Of a DNA stretch of 64,000 bases, positions 9,570 through 17,571 are shown in pieces. The stretch lies in NCBI RefSeq assembly GCF_004769525.1, contig NZ_RQFT01000008.1, forward strand, positions 62,001 through 126,000. The letters run 5' to 3'. Position 1 is the first letter of the stretch, and every line of letters begins with the position of its first letter. The notes under the pieces are model-generated. The model was not told where the DNA came from, did not search any database, and saw only the letters and a list, made by a program, of their open reading frames with translations. The translations under genes were made by a program, and so were the position numbers. Source of the DNA: Leptospira bouyouniensis (GTDB taxonomy: Bacteria; Spirochaetota; Leptospiria; Leptospirales; Leptospiraceae).

Positions 9570-10193
9570 TTAAACCTTCTGTAAAATTGTAACTGATCGG
9601 CTTCTGTGATTTGTAGATATCTCAATGCCGATCTTGCCATAGAGCTTCCATTTTTGTTTGCTATATTGGGGCCAAACTTGGTCCAGCCAAATTAAGAAAC
9701 CGTCTTTGTGTAAAACTTTCCAACACTCATCAATAACTGTATTTCGATTGATTAATGTGCATCCATAGTGGAGAGCATCTTCTTGTGAATAAGGTGGATC
9801 CGCAAAGATAGATCCAAATTCCCAATTACCGAAGAACTCAGAAAGATGATTTGCATCTCCAAGGATATCCGGTTTCAAATCTGATCTTCTATCGAATCGG
9901 ATATAATTTCCAGGAGGCAATGCGCCTGAAAAAAGATGTAATCTTGGATGGCAATCCGGGAAAAGTATTTCCATTCTTTTTAAATAATTGTTTGGATAAC
10001 TGCCGTAATATGAAGATTTGTTTGTGTAATCATTTCCTAGAAACCAAAGGTCTTCGATCCTCCCGTTCCAGATTCGAAGTGGTGGAAATTTTGGGAATGC
10101 TTTGGAATAAAAAGAAGCTCGCTCCTCAATTGAAAAGTTTGAGTAAAAAATTTTAGCTGATTCAATTTTCAATTTTAGATCTAAGGGAATCAA
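9570..10193 (-). CDS. Phage DNA methyltransferase (DPPY motif)
   Basis: 207 residues from a TTG at 10191-10193 with AAGG 8 bases upstream. Class I SAM-dependent fold signs: HLFSGALPPGNY at about residues 86-97 (motif I region), PDILGDANHLSEFF at about 108-121, and FADPPYSQED at about 130-139, the catalytic motif IV of amino-methyltransferases (N6-adenine or N4-cytosine). There is no cognate nuclease nearby, so it is probably an orphan enzyme that modifies phage DNA, as is common in Mu-like phages (inference). Confidence 0.8.
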   Translation of the reverse strand: MIPLDLKLKIESAKIFYSNFSIEERASFYSKAFPKFPPLRIWNGRIEDLWFLGNDYTNKSSYYGSYPNNYLKRMEILFPDCHPRLHLFSGALPPGNYIRFDRRSDLKPDILGDANHLSEFFGNWEFGSIFADPPYSQEDALHYGCTLINRNTVIDECWKVLHKDGFLIWLDQVWPQYSKQKWKLYGKIGIEISTNHRSRSVTILQKV

Positions 10194-10196
10194 TTG

Positions 10197-10463
10197 CTAT
10201 ACCTTTGTTCTTTTCTTAGGTGGATTTTTACTTATCCATTCCAAAGCTTCTTTAAGTTTTTGCGTTTTAAACTCTTCTTGAAAATTTTCAAATTTTAGAT
10301 TTAAGTCCGAACTCAGTTTATATGATCGCTTAATGATTTTTAATAAATGCGCTTCCGGTTTCTCATTTATAAGGGCGGCCATAAACCTTGCATGGTTTGC
10401 AAGTATTCGCTCGGGGAGAACTTCCTTTTTCTCCAGAGAATTGCTTTCATTCACTTGTTCCAT
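10197..10463 (-). CDS. Small early phage protein, unknown
   Basis: 88 residues from ATG 10461-10463; a TTG at 10467-10469 overlapping the upstream TGA is also possible. Basic C-terminus (ISKNPPKKRTKV) and predicted helices; no recognised domain. Ends 3 bases before the methyltransferase start. Confidence 0.6.
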   Translation of the reverse strand: MEQVNESNSLEKKEVLPERILANHARFMAALINEKPEAHLLKIIKRSYKLSSDLNLKFENFQEEFKTQKLKEALEWISKNPPKKRTKV

Positions 10464-10465
10464 TT

Positions 10466-10615
10466 TCAATCGGACTCCAAAGCATCTACAGATAGCTGAT
10501 GAATTTCATCAGCATTATCGCCGTGGTTATCGGATGCGGCAAGGTCTTGGATCTCTTCCAAGGCCTTCCGGTATCTTTCAATTTTAGCGGATGAGTTTTC
10601 TTTCGAATCGCTCAA
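10466..10615 (-). CDS. Tiny acidic early phage protein, 49 residues
   Basis: Starts at TTG 10613-10615, which overlaps the gam stop (TTGA); CGGAGG lies 7 bases upstream, so the start is well supported. Reads (M)SDSKENSSAKIERYRKAL and ends in LSVDALESD. Strongly acidic, probably helical; function unknown. Confidence 0.7.
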   Translation of the reverse strand: MSDSKENSSAKIERYRKALEEIQDLAASDNHGDNADEIHQLSVDALESD

Positions 10616-11199
10616 GCAGCTGCCTCCGTATCGATTTCAACGTCAATAGAATCGGGACGAATATAAAGTCGTTCTGATTCTTCATTGAATTCAATTCCAA
10701 TCCTTGACTTTGCATTGATTGGATCTGCAAGGATGGCATCCTTGTTTAATTCCAATTTGATTCGAAGAAAATTCTTAGAGAGTTTTTCCGATAGACTGGT
10801 AAACGCTTTTAGTAAACCAGCCTTATCTAAAATCTTTTCCAAAAATGCTGTCGAGGTCCTTGTTTTCACACTTGCAGGAACTTTTCTAATTTGCAATGAT
10901 CCAGTTGTAAGTTTGTGAGTCTTATATTCTGGATCAGGAAAAAGATTAGCCTTCTGATTCTTAACGAAGTGAACGATACCTGCCGTTATGTGGGAGATTT
11001 TCGCATCCAAGGGACCAATTTTATCTTGGAGTTCCTCTTGGATTTTTGTGATCTTTATCTGCGCCTCTCCTGCATATTTATCGCGTTCACTACGTAAGTC
11101 ACCGAGTAACCCCACCGCATTGGTGAGGTCGTTTCTATCGTTGTAAACATTATTTGGCAGATCGGTTAAGACAGGTTTCTGCGTTTTTGCTTTTGCCAT
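10612..11199 (-). CDS. gam: Mu Gam-like host-nuclease inhibitor
   Basis: 195 residues. Mu Gam binds double-stranded DNA ends and blocks host exonucleases such as RecBCD. The order here fits: an N-terminal antiparallel helical region (LGDLRSERDKYAGEAQIKIT, KIQEELQDKIGPLDAKI), a middle TTGSLQIRKVPASVK segment resembling the conserved Gam core, then IKLELNKDAILADP. It lies in the early operon downstream of the transposition genes, as in Mu. Confidence 0.8.
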   Translation of the reverse strand: MAKAKTQKPVLTDLPNNVYNDRNDLTNAVGLLGDLRSERDKYAGEAQIKITKIQEELQDKIGPLDAKISHITAGIVHFVKNQKANLFPDPEYKTHKLTTGSLQIRKVPASVKTRTSTAFLEKILDKAGLLKAFTSLSEKLSKNFLRIKLELNKDAILADPINAKSRIGIEFNEESERLYIRPDSIDVEIDTEAAA

Positions 11200-11210
11200 G
11201 ATCTAAATCC

Positions 11211-11384
11211 TTATGCCGCCGGAGGACGAGTGTCAGAAATATCGGCAACAACTCCAGTGTTAGATGGAAGGATTTTTGCCGGTGGAACAACAGTGTTAGA
11301 AGCCTTTTTTTGTTTCTTAGCTGTTACCTTTTTCTTAGGCGCTTTTTTTGCCGCCTTTTTCGTTGGTTTCTTTTTTGCGACCAT
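11211..11384 (-). CDS. Lysine-rich 57-residue phage protein
   Basis: ATG 11382-11384 with AAGGA 7 bases upstream; stop 11 bases before gam. The N-terminal 28 residues are nearly all Lys, Ala, Pro and Thr (MVAKKKPTKKAAKKAPKKK), like the tails of histone H1 or HU-type proteins; the rest (ILPSNTGVVADIS) is neutral. Probably a nucleic-acid-binding peptide (inference). Confidence 0.7.
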   Translation of the reverse strand: MVAKKKPTKKAAKKAPKKKVTAKKQKKASNTVVPPAKILPSNTGVVADISDTRPPAA

Positions 11385-11394
11385 TGATTTTTCC

Positions 11395-11685
11395 TTAAGC
11401 TACTAAAGCTTCTTTCACCGCATATTCACCAAGCCCGGCTTGGATCTTTGCAAGTTCGCTTTTCAATTCCTTTTCCTTTCCTTTCCTTGCATCCTTCAAG
11501 GCCTTGATTTCTTCTTTGATAGAATTGATTTTTACTTCAATTTCCTTGATCTTTTCTGCTTTCTCCTCTTCTAAGAGTGTAAGCTCATCGGTAAGATTGT
11601 CGATTTGTGAGTCTGACAATTCTTTGTTGATCTCTCGTACTCTTTGAATGGCTTCTTGTTTCTGTTCTGGTGATTCGATTTTCAT
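11395..11685 (-). CDS. Coiled-coil early phage protein
   Basis: 96 residues, almost entirely a charged heptad-like helix (LTLLEEEKAEKIKEIEVKIN, SIKEEIKALKDARKGKEKEL). Lies between the MuB-like ATPase and the Lys-rich protein. No domain recognised; a structural or oligomerising role is plausible only. Confidence 0.65.
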   Translation of the reverse strand: MKIESPEQKQEAIQRVREINKELSDSQIDNLTDELTLLEEEKAEKIKEIEVKINSIKEEIKALKDARKGKEKELKSELAKIQAGLGEYAVKEALVA

Positions 11686-11722
11686 TTTTACTCCTGTTTT
11701 AGTTTTAAAAAAATCGCATTGT

Positions 11723-12760
11723 TTATTGGCCCATCGCTAAGTCGTGGACTAAGCTTTGCGCTGAACTGAAATCGGTTTCGGATTTTCCTCTTTCTCGAAT
11801 GATTTCAAGTGTCGCATCTAAAATGGTAGATGATGTAGTGCTATCGATCTTGCTTGCGTTCGCATCTCCTGTTAAAACGTTGGAAATGGTCGTTTTCGAA
11901 ATAGGCTTTCCTGTCATCTCTTGGAAACGCCTACCAACCATCGACAGTGTTATACCGTTTTTCTTTGTGATGTCACTTATCGATTGAGGGAAAACCGATT
12001 TAGAAAGTTCGTATGTGATTACACCATTTGGATTGGAGCGAGTGATTGTTTCAGCATATATTGGATTTCTTTTGAGCTTAGAAATTTGATCACGTATAAC
12101 AAGAGGCGAATTGTCTCCGACGTGCTTAAGGAAAATTTGCTTTGCCTTTTCTCCTTTATCTCCGGACTCCCAAACTAGGCTAAATGCTCGATTGGCAAAG
12201 TCCAATACCTCGGAACGTTTCAAAGTTTCGAGCATAGTCTTTCGAACTCGAAGGCCAATTTCGTTACCACGGAGTGATTTTATCCAAGGGCCTTCATTTT
12301 TTCCGAACATTATGATCGAAAACAAATTGGATTGTGTAGGTGAACTGATCTCATGGATCTTTTTTAAGTCCCGGAGAAGAGACAGTTTTAGAACTTGCGC
12401 TTCATCTAACATCAAAATGATCTTCTTTCTTTTTGCAGATTCTGATAAAAGAAGCTCTTTTAAAATCGCCAGTTTTGCATGAGCATTTCCGGGGATGGAA
12501 GCATCTGGTGCCAATTCTTGGATCATCATTTTCATAATGAAATTGATCGAAATTGAGAACGATTCAAAGGAACGTTGTAAATCAATCACAGTAAATTTTG
12601 ATGGATGGTCTTTGTAGAAGTGTTTTAACTTTTCAAAGAGAGTTGTTTTTCCTGCACCGACTTGCCCAATAACAGCGAGCCAGGCATTTTCATTTACTGA
12701 TTCACGAACGGATCTGATCACTCGATTGGTGTAGTTTGTATCTACGAAATTTGGGTTCAT
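11723..12760 (-). CDS. MuB-like AAA+ transposition ATPase
   Basis: 345 residues. Walker A GQVGAGKTT at residues 32-40 and Walker B IILMLDEAQ with Asp119/Glu120. In Mu, MuB binds DNA, selects targets and activates the transposase; TnsC is the wider relative. The C-terminal 100 residues carry an HTH-like block (SMVGRRFQEMTGKPISKTTI), which may bind DNA. Start overlaps the transposase stop (ATGA), so the two are translationally coupled, matching the Mu A-B order. Confidence 0.88.
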   Translation of the reverse strand: MNPNFVDTNYTNRVIRSVRESVNENAWLAVIGQVGAGKTTLFEKLKHFYKDHPSKFTVIDLQRSFESFSISINFIMKMMIQELAPDASIPGNAHAKLAILKELLLSESAKRKKIILMLDEAQVLKLSLLRDLKKIHEISSPTQSNLFSIIMFGKNEGPWIKSLRGNEIGLRVRKTMLETLKRSEVLDFANRAFSLVWESGDKGEKAKQIFLKHVGDNSPLVIRDQISKLKRNPIYAETITRSNPNGVITYELSKSVFPQSISDITKKNGITLSMVGRRFQEMTGKPISKTTISNVLTGDANASKIDSTTSSTILDATLEIIRERGKSETDFSSAQSLVHDLAMGQ

Positions 12761-14469
12761 TGGATTCCTTCTTCTAATTCTTTTGTTTGCAAATATTTAT
12801 TAATTATATTATGCATTTCATATACTTCTGTGTCAGGGATGAAGCCACGAACCTTAACTTTCAAATTGAAGACACTATCAATCGCTTCCTTCATTTCCTT
12901 TGGAAGATCAAGTCTATTGATCAATAATCGACGTTCAATAAAGCTCCATGCTTCCTCTGCGGAAGGAATTTCTTTTGGAGCAATCGTTGGTCGTACTTCA
13001 ACAGGAACAGATCTGGCAGGAAAATAACGGAGGTTAGTTGAATAATTTAGGATATCCTGAATTGTTTTAGTTTTTTTGGCTTCTTTTGCTTGTTCTCTAA
13101 CTTCTTCTCTACTTCGCATCCGATCTGTTTTTTTAAACGCATCGCTTGGATTTTGAATAGTATATCCCGTAGCACCAGAGATTTCACGGGCACCACGAGA
13201 ATCGCAAATATACGTGTTACCCAATGAGTCTTCGGCTACAATCTCGCCAGAGCTATCACGAAAAAGAGTAACTTTTTGTCCGCAAAGATCCATTGCTACA
13301 CCATATTGACGACCTCTATAAGAGACACATCCATAGTTATCAACGACTCGCGTGTCAAATGAAACCATTGCATCATAGAAGTTTTGTTCGCTGATGATTT
13401 TAACTGGTTTTAAGTTTGTGCCTTCTATCCAAAGATCATATCGACCAGATACTTGATTTTGGTGAACGCAGTATTCATGTAAGAATTCATTGAGATCATC
13501 AATGGTTTCGAATTGGATTCCATCTAATGCAGGTTCAATGTTAGTTTTGAATACCCCGATTCTTCTTTCCACTGCACCTTTTGCTCTCGGATTTCCTGGT
13601 AAGTGAGTTTTTACATTCTGCACACCGAGTCGGAGTAATACATTTTTTGTCGCCATGATCCCTGAACCTTTATCGCTATAAACGAGTTCGGGAATTCCAA
13701 AGACTGGCATTCGTAGATCTTCCTTTTCTAAGAAGCAATACTTGAAAAAATCTAGATAATCAGTCGCATTCTCACCTCTATGTTTTGCGCCGGATGTGAT
13801 TGGTTGTCCTCCGTAAGCTTTCAAAAAAAAGACTTTGGAATAAACATCAACACAGGCGTATAACCAAATCTTTACGAGCTTGTCTTTCTCCATACCTGAC
13901 TCTTCGTCTTTGATATCGAGGAAAGCGCGTTTTTTGATTTTTCCTTCTGCTGGATTCAAATAATATCTGTTGAATACTGAAGCATCGAACATCCATGTGC
14001 TATTCGAATAAGGCTCTTTCCATTTTAAAGCCGCGGTAGGTGCGTTCATCTCAACAGCAGTGCATCCTATGCGTTTTAGCCATCGATCTGCTGTTGATAC
14101 TGTCCAATGGTAATCAATTTCGCCTTTGTTTTTTGCAATTTGAATGGCAAGTTCTGTCGGAATAGGTCTTGGGTTTTTTCCTGAGAGATTTGCAAATTTA
14201 TTTGCGGCAATAATATTGATATCTTTCAATCTTCCTTGCAACCTAGAGTCTGTTAGTTTTGAGGCGGTTTTCTTTTTTGTTTCTCCAGAGATAACCGATA
14301 AATCTTCTCCTGATTCATATCGATTGATTCTACGATACAAAGCGTCCTTACTTAGGCCAAAGATTTTCATCATAGATTTAATCATTTCACCTTTCATGCG
14401 CTTGGAAGTTGCTAACTTCCAAGCGAGATAGGATTCGTGAAACAAGTCTTTGTTGAAGGAACGAGCCAT
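12757..14469 (-). CDS. Mu-type DDE transposase
   Basis: 570 residues. The N-terminal 140 residues contain HTH-like segments (MKIFGLSKDALYRRINRYES). The rve-type catalytic core shows the triad Asp162 (TWMFDAS), Asp266 (LVYSDKGSGI) and Glu301 (PRAKGAVERR). A beta-barrel-like stretch follows (about 360-430: YRGRQYGVAMDLCGQKVTLF), then a C-terminal tail that in MuA contacts MuB. Executes integration and replicative transposition. The stop codon of the upstream gene directly abuts its ATG. Confidence 0.92.
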   Translation of the reverse strand: MARSFNKDLFHESYLAWKLATSKRMKGEMIKSMMKIFGLSKDALYRRINRYESGEDLSVISGETKKKTASKLTDSRLQGRLKDINIIAANKFANLSGKNPRPIPTELAIQIAKNKGEIDYHWTVSTADRWLKRIGCTAVEMNAPTAALKWKEPYSNSTWMFDASVFNRYYLNPAEGKIKKRAFLDIKDEESGMEKDKLVKIWLYACVDVYSKVFFLKAYGGQPITSGAKHRGENATDYLDFFKYCFLEKEDLRMPVFGIPELVYSDKGSGIMATKNVLLRLGVQNVKTHLPGNPRAKGAVERRIGVFKTNIEPALDGIQFETIDDLNEFLHEYCVHQNQVSGRYDLWIEGTNLKPVKIISEQNFYDAMVSFDTRVVDNYGCVSYRGRQYGVAMDLCGQKVTLFRDSSGEIVAEDSLGNTYICDSRGAREISGATGYTIQNPSDAFKKTDRMRSREEVREQAKEAKKTKTIQDILNYSTNLRYFPARSVPVEVRPTIAPKEIPSAEEAWSFIERRLLINRLDLPKEMKEAIDSVFNLKVKVRGFIPDTEVYEMHNIINKYLQTKELEEGIQ

Positions 14470-15342
14470 CTACTGCGCAACCTCATTTATGATGTGACCA
14501 CCCCAATCAACTTTCAATGCTTTGAGTGAAACTTCCAATGTGGCAATAGAACGCATCACATAAATTCCAAGAGAATTGTTTCTTACTTCCTCTGGAATTT
14601 CGGTTAGGTTTTTGAGAGCAGTGACTATCGAATTGTTTTGATCATCAATCAAACGCTCTATTTCTCTTTGCTCTTTGATCGATTGGATTTTAAGCGGATC
14701 GAGGCCTTTGGCTTGTTTAAGATTTTCTAAATCATTATCTTTCGCTTTGATTCGATCTTTTAGAGTTTTGATTTGTTTATCAGAATTCGCCACATCCGAT
14801 TTGGTATTTTCCAATTCACGGTTTAGGGCTTTGTTTTTCTTGCGTAGCTCTGCAAGTTCTTCGGAAATTCTCTCTTCCAAATATTCGGTTGCAGAAATCT
14901 CTTCACCTGTCGAGAGGACTAGCACCTCTCCGTTCAATTTCTTTTTACGAATCTCTTTGGAAACTTGGAGAAACTTGCTTGGTGACGCATCCATCAATTG
15001 TTTGATTTTATCGCCAGCGCCAAACTCAGAAATTGCATCAACTAACTCAAGAGCACGATCCTTTGAAATATTGCATTCAACTTTTGCAAATTCAAAAAAG
15101 GATTCAAAGCCAAGCTCTTTATATAGTTCCATTCGTCTGATGGATGCTAAGGCAAGTGCCATTTGGAACGTACTTATTTTGATTTGAGTCGCATAGAGCG
15201 TAGCTAATTGGACTCTTTGCTCTTTGGTTAAGTTTGATGCATCGAAATTCTCATCTAAAACCGCTTGTTCAGTTTCGATGATTGCAGGTGCCGTTTCACC
15301 TAACTCTTTTTCGTATTCGTTAAATTCTGATTTGACTTTCAT
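14470..15342 (-). CDS. Coiled-coil early phage protein upstream of the transposase
   Basis: 290 residues. The N-terminal half has helices resembling phage proteins that tether to DNA or replication complexes (LYKELGFESFFEFAKVECNI, RALELVDAISEFG); the middle (about 170-225) is a coiled coil (LAELRKKNKALNRELENTK). Abuts the transposase gene (TAG then ATG), so probably cotranslated. I do not recognise a family; a role with the transposase is inference from position. Confidence 0.7.
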   Translation of the reverse strand: MKVKSEFNEYEKELGETAPAIIETEQAVLDENFDASNLTKEQRVQLATLYATQIKISTFQMALALASIRRMELYKELGFESFFEFAKVECNISKDRALELVDAISEFGAGDKIKQLMDASPSKFLQVSKEIRKKKLNGEVLVLSTGEEISATEYLEERISEELAELRKKNKALNRELENTKSDVANSDKQIKTLKDRIKAKDNDLENLKQAKGLDPLKIQSIKEQREIERLIDDQNNSIVTALKNLTEIPEEVRNNSLGIYVMRSIATLEVSLKALKVDWGGHIINEVAQ

Positions 15343-15703
15343 CTAATTCCTCTTTTTGATTTTTATAAATTGCAACCGCTTCATCTAGGGTTTTGTTTTT
15401 CTCAGAGACTATTTCTCTGAGTTCGCTGATCGACATTCTGTATTCGGATTCAAGAATTTCTATTAGGTGTTTGGTGTTCCTTTTTCCTGAAATCACTGCC
15501 GATAGATGACTCTGGTGTATTCCGTAAGCTTTCGCTATTGCCCGAAGAGTATTTTTGCCTTCTTTAATTTTGGCTCTTCTAATAAGTTCGGACGGAAGCC
15601 TTCTGCCACGGGCAAGCTTCGCTTGGTATAATAAAGAATTGTCTTTATTATACCAAGAGTGTCCACAGTTCGGACAGATGTGAGAATCTTTGTTATTTTC
15701 CAT
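15320..15703 (-). CDS. Zinc-ribbon plus HTH DNA-binding protein
   Basis: 127 residues. N-terminal CPNCGHSWYN looks like half of a zinc ribbon; residues 55-82 (TLRAIAKAYGIHQSHLSAVI) form a lambda-repressor-like HTH. GGGG lies 8 bases before the ATG. Overlaps the next gene by 23 bases. Its coding sequence contains a perfect 15-bp inverted repeat between the zinc and HTH parts. Likely a regulator of early phage genes (inference). Confidence 0.7.
   Translation of the reverse strand: MENNKDSHICPNCGHSWYNKDNSLLYQAKLARGRRLPSELIRRAKIKEGKNTLRAIAKAYGIHQSHLSAVISGKRNTKHLIEILESEYRMSISELREIVSEKNKTLDEAVAIYKNQKEELDESQIRI
15622..15657. repeat. Perfect 15-bp inverted repeat with 6-base loop inside a coding region
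   Basis: Arms CTTGGTATAATAAAG and CTTTATTATACCAAG, exact reverse complements, separated by AATTGT. They encode part of the linker around YNKDNSLLYQA in the HTH protein, starting 46 bases into the gene. It could fold as a strong mRNA hairpin or act as a dyad-symmetric protein site. Confidence 0.85.
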
Positions 15704-16163
15704 ACAATTCCCCCATTCTATTTCTTGAAAATTGAGACCTGCCGATCGGGAGGCTGTAGTTTACTTCAAGCCAAATCGATTTTGGAGTGTTTGGAAATAA
15801 CGGCTCCGGACTTGTTCGGTTGATCAAATTGGCTTTTCCTAATTTGTTAATTGCTCTTGTCAGTTTCCTTTGGAAAAGGGCTTCGAGTTCTGATTCGTTA
15901 AACGCCTGTCCTGTGAGAAGGGTTAGAAGAATGGCAAGGATGATTGGGCAACCTTTCTTTGGTGGAATGCCTGGTTTGACCGTAGCTGACTGGTGAAGCC
16001 AGTACAGACCGTGGCTTTCGCAAAGGATGCTTTCCCTAGAAAGGATTCCCAAACACCGATAAATCGTTTTCTCAGGTTTCACTAGGAGATTTGCGACATG
16101 GGCCGGACGGAAACTAAGGTCAGAGTATTTTAGAAAAAATTTTATAACTTCCAAAATCGTCAT
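15693..16163 (-). CDS. Winged-helix-like early phage protein
   Basis: 156 residues. The N-terminus resembles a winged helix (SFRPAHVANLLVKPEKTIYR, then CLGILSRESILCESHGLYWL), and a second similar unit follows (LEALFQRKLTRAINKLGKAN). Probably DNA-binding; no family named. ATGA overlap with the upstream gene. Confidence 0.6.
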   Translation of the reverse strand: MTILEVIKFFLKYSDLSFRPAHVANLLVKPEKTIYRCLGILSRESILCESHGLYWLHQSATVKPGIPPKKGCPIILAILLTLLTGQAFNESELEALFQRKLTRAINKLGKANLINRTSPEPLFPNTPKSIWLEVNYSLPIGRSQFSRNRMGELYGK

Positions 16164-16420
16164 TGCCGCACCCCATCAATGAGTGGAATGGATTTTTGCA
16201 CATACTTCGTTGCGCAAGGTTTGCAAAGTCCGAGTTGGAATGTATCCGTTGTTTTGTGGCATCGGAAATCATCCGCTAGGCTTGCGTCACTAAGTCCTGA
16301 ATTCATAAACGAAAGTACAATTTGGGCATGGATGCAGGGAAAAAAATCCTGCGGGAGATCTTTCTCCTCCCGCAGGGAAGGAGAAAGCCCAAAATCGTGA
16401 TCAATGGATGACTTTTTCAT
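16160..16420 (-). CDS. Small Cys-containing early phage protein
   Basis: 86 residues with cysteines at about 29, 54, 66 and 69 (FRCHKTT and GLCKPCATKYV), which could bind zinc. Not recognised. Start and stop overlap the neighbours by 4 bases. Confidence 0.6.
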   Translation of the reverse strand: MKKSSIDHDFGLSPSLREEKDLPQDFFPCIHAQIVLSFMNSGLSDASLADDFRCHKTTDTFQLGLCKPCATKYVQKSIPLIDGVRQ

Positions 16421-16686
16421 GCGTGAAATTCCTTTGTGTGGGTGTTTTTTATTCTGATCCCGTATTCTTTTGCCACTTCAATTACTGGCATAGAGACAGA
16501 GGGAACTACATGGGTTTTGATATAACCTGCTAACTCAGATGAGTTGAGCTTTTTTCGAAGACCTTCCGGAACCTTCGCCCAACATCTCTCAAAGGCTTCT
16601 GCCAATCGATTGGCTTTATACTTTTGAGTCGCAACCATATCGACAATGAATTGTGATTTGACTAAGTCTTGTTTGCTTCTTCTCAT
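16417..16686 (-). CDS. Small early phage protein, unknown
   Basis: 89 residues from ATG 16684-16686 (MRRSKQDLVKSQFIVDMVAT), preceded by GGAG; a GTG at 16695 is an alternative. The ATG shares one base with the upstream stop (TAATG). Helical and basic; no family recognised. Confidence 0.6.
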   Translation of the reverse strand: MRRSKQDLVKSQFIVDMVATQKYKANRLAEAFERCWAKVPEGLRKKLNSSELAGYIKTHVVPSVSMPVIEVAKEYGIRIKNTHTKEFHA

Positions 16687-16922
16687 TATCTCCACTCCAA
16701 TCTTGCTTTTGGAAGACCGCGGTCTCTACGGTCTTCATCATGTCGTTTGCTGATCCAAAGCTTGAACCTTGCATCGAGCTCTTCGGATTCGAGATAGAGT
16801 TCATAGAATGCAATGCGAACAATGAGCTTGTGGATAAACGGGATTCGTTTGATTGAATCTCCGATACACAGTCGTTTTGCGAGATCTTCCGTTTTCAATT
16901 CAAGCTCTTCGCCACGAGTCAT
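16686..16922 (-). CDS. Small early phage protein, unknown
   Basis: 78 residues from ATG 16920-16922, which overlaps the upstream TGA (ATGA); a longer in-frame reading to 16991 would overlap that gene by 73 bases and is less likely. Charged helices (LESEELDARFKLWISKRHDE). Not recognised. Confidence 0.6.
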   Translation of the reverse strand: MTRGEELELKTEDLAKRLCIGDSIKRIPFIHKLIVRIAFYELYLESEELDARFKLWISKRHDEDRRDRGLPKARLEWR

Positions 16923-17239
16923 TGTTGGATGCTCCGAGCAAGATATTTGATCGCAAGCTCCACTCGATCGAGGTGGAAACGAACGACCCAAAAATGAGCA
17001 AACAAAAATTTATCAGGATGCCCCGTTAGAGTAATTTTCAAATAGGGCTCTTTCGATCCCGAAAGCATACCCATTGCTTCTAATGCGATGAGCCTGTTAT
17101 GCTCAACTTTAACTGTAGGTTTCCATTGATTGCTCTCGCAGTAGTGGATAGCCTGATCAATTTCGGATCGAGTCTCCGGCTCCAAAATTGTAAAGAGTTT
17201 CGGCGGTAGCTTTGCTACGTCTTGTACGGAAGTTTCCAT
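16919..17239 (-). CDS. Early phage protein, unknown
   Basis: 106 residues from ATG 17237-17239, sharing one base with the upstream TGA (TGATG). A beta-rich middle (KPTVKVEHNRLIALEAMGML, YLKITLTGHPDKFLFAHFWV) ends in a helix. No recognised family. Confidence 0.6.
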   Translation of the reverse strand: METSVQDVAKLPPKLFTILEPETRSEIDQAIHYCESNQWKPTVKVEHNRLIALEAMGMLSGSKEPYLKITLTGHPDKFLFAHFWVVRFHLDRVELAIKYLARSIQQ

Positions 17240-17448
17240 CACGCAGCGTTTCTCTTGTTGTGAGGTTTTGCTTTGTAAGGAATTTTGAATTTATCAAATG
17301 CACTTCGAACTGTTGGAGGTACGAAGTCACCATTCAAAGCTTTGATTAGGTAAGGATATTCGATGCCAGCTTCTTCACTAAATTCTTTGAAGTTGAAACC
17401 GAGTTTCCGAATGCTCTTTTTGCATTCATCTGCATTTGCAAGAATCAT
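17239..17448 (-). CDS. Ner/Cro-like small HTH protein
   Basis: 69 residues; first gene of the leftward early operon and divergent to the repressor, the position of Mu ner, which represses both early and repressor promoters. Sequence FNFKEFSEEAGIEYPYLIKA fits a compact HTH, and a basic tail follows. The function is inferred from position and fold pattern; sequence similarity to Ner itself is weak. Confidence 0.6.
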   Translation of the reverse strand: MILANADECKKSIRKLGFNFKEFSEEAGIEYPYLIKALNGDFVPPTVRSAFDKFKIPYKAKPHNKRNAA

Positions 17449-17514
17449 TTTTTCTCCTTGATTTACTAGAACAGAGAGCCGATGCTCTCCGTAGGTTAAA
17501 TCACAGTAAGAATG

Positions 17515-17543
17515 ACCATATACGTTTACGTATATTCTGTCAA
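17515..17543 (-). promoter_or_regulatory. Phage early promoter (leftward)
   Basis: On the minus strand a consensus -35 TTGACA (17538-17543) is followed after 17 bases by TATGGT (17515-17520). It points to the Ner-like gene starting at 17448. The operator dyad at 17519-17534 lies in the spacer, so a bound repressor would block it. Confidence 0.75.
17519..17534. promoter_or_regulatory. Phage operator site 1
   Basis: TATACGTTTACGTATA, a 16-bp near-palindrome between the -35 and -10 of the early promoter. Its 13-base core TATACGTTTACG.AT recurs in inverted orientation at 17552-17566, suggesting a common regulator (c-like repressor or Ner-like protein). Confidence 0.65.
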
Positions 17544-17551
17544 ATAAAAAT

Positions 17552-17566
17552 ATTCGTAAACGTATA
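17552..17566. promoter_or_regulatory. Phage operator site 2
   Basis: ATTCGTAAACGTATA, the reverse complement of TATACGTTTACGAAT; differs from site 1 by one base over 15. It ends 5 bases before the repressor ATG at 17572, so binding could also control the repressor gene itself. Confidence 0.65.
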
Positions 17567-17571
17567 AAAAA

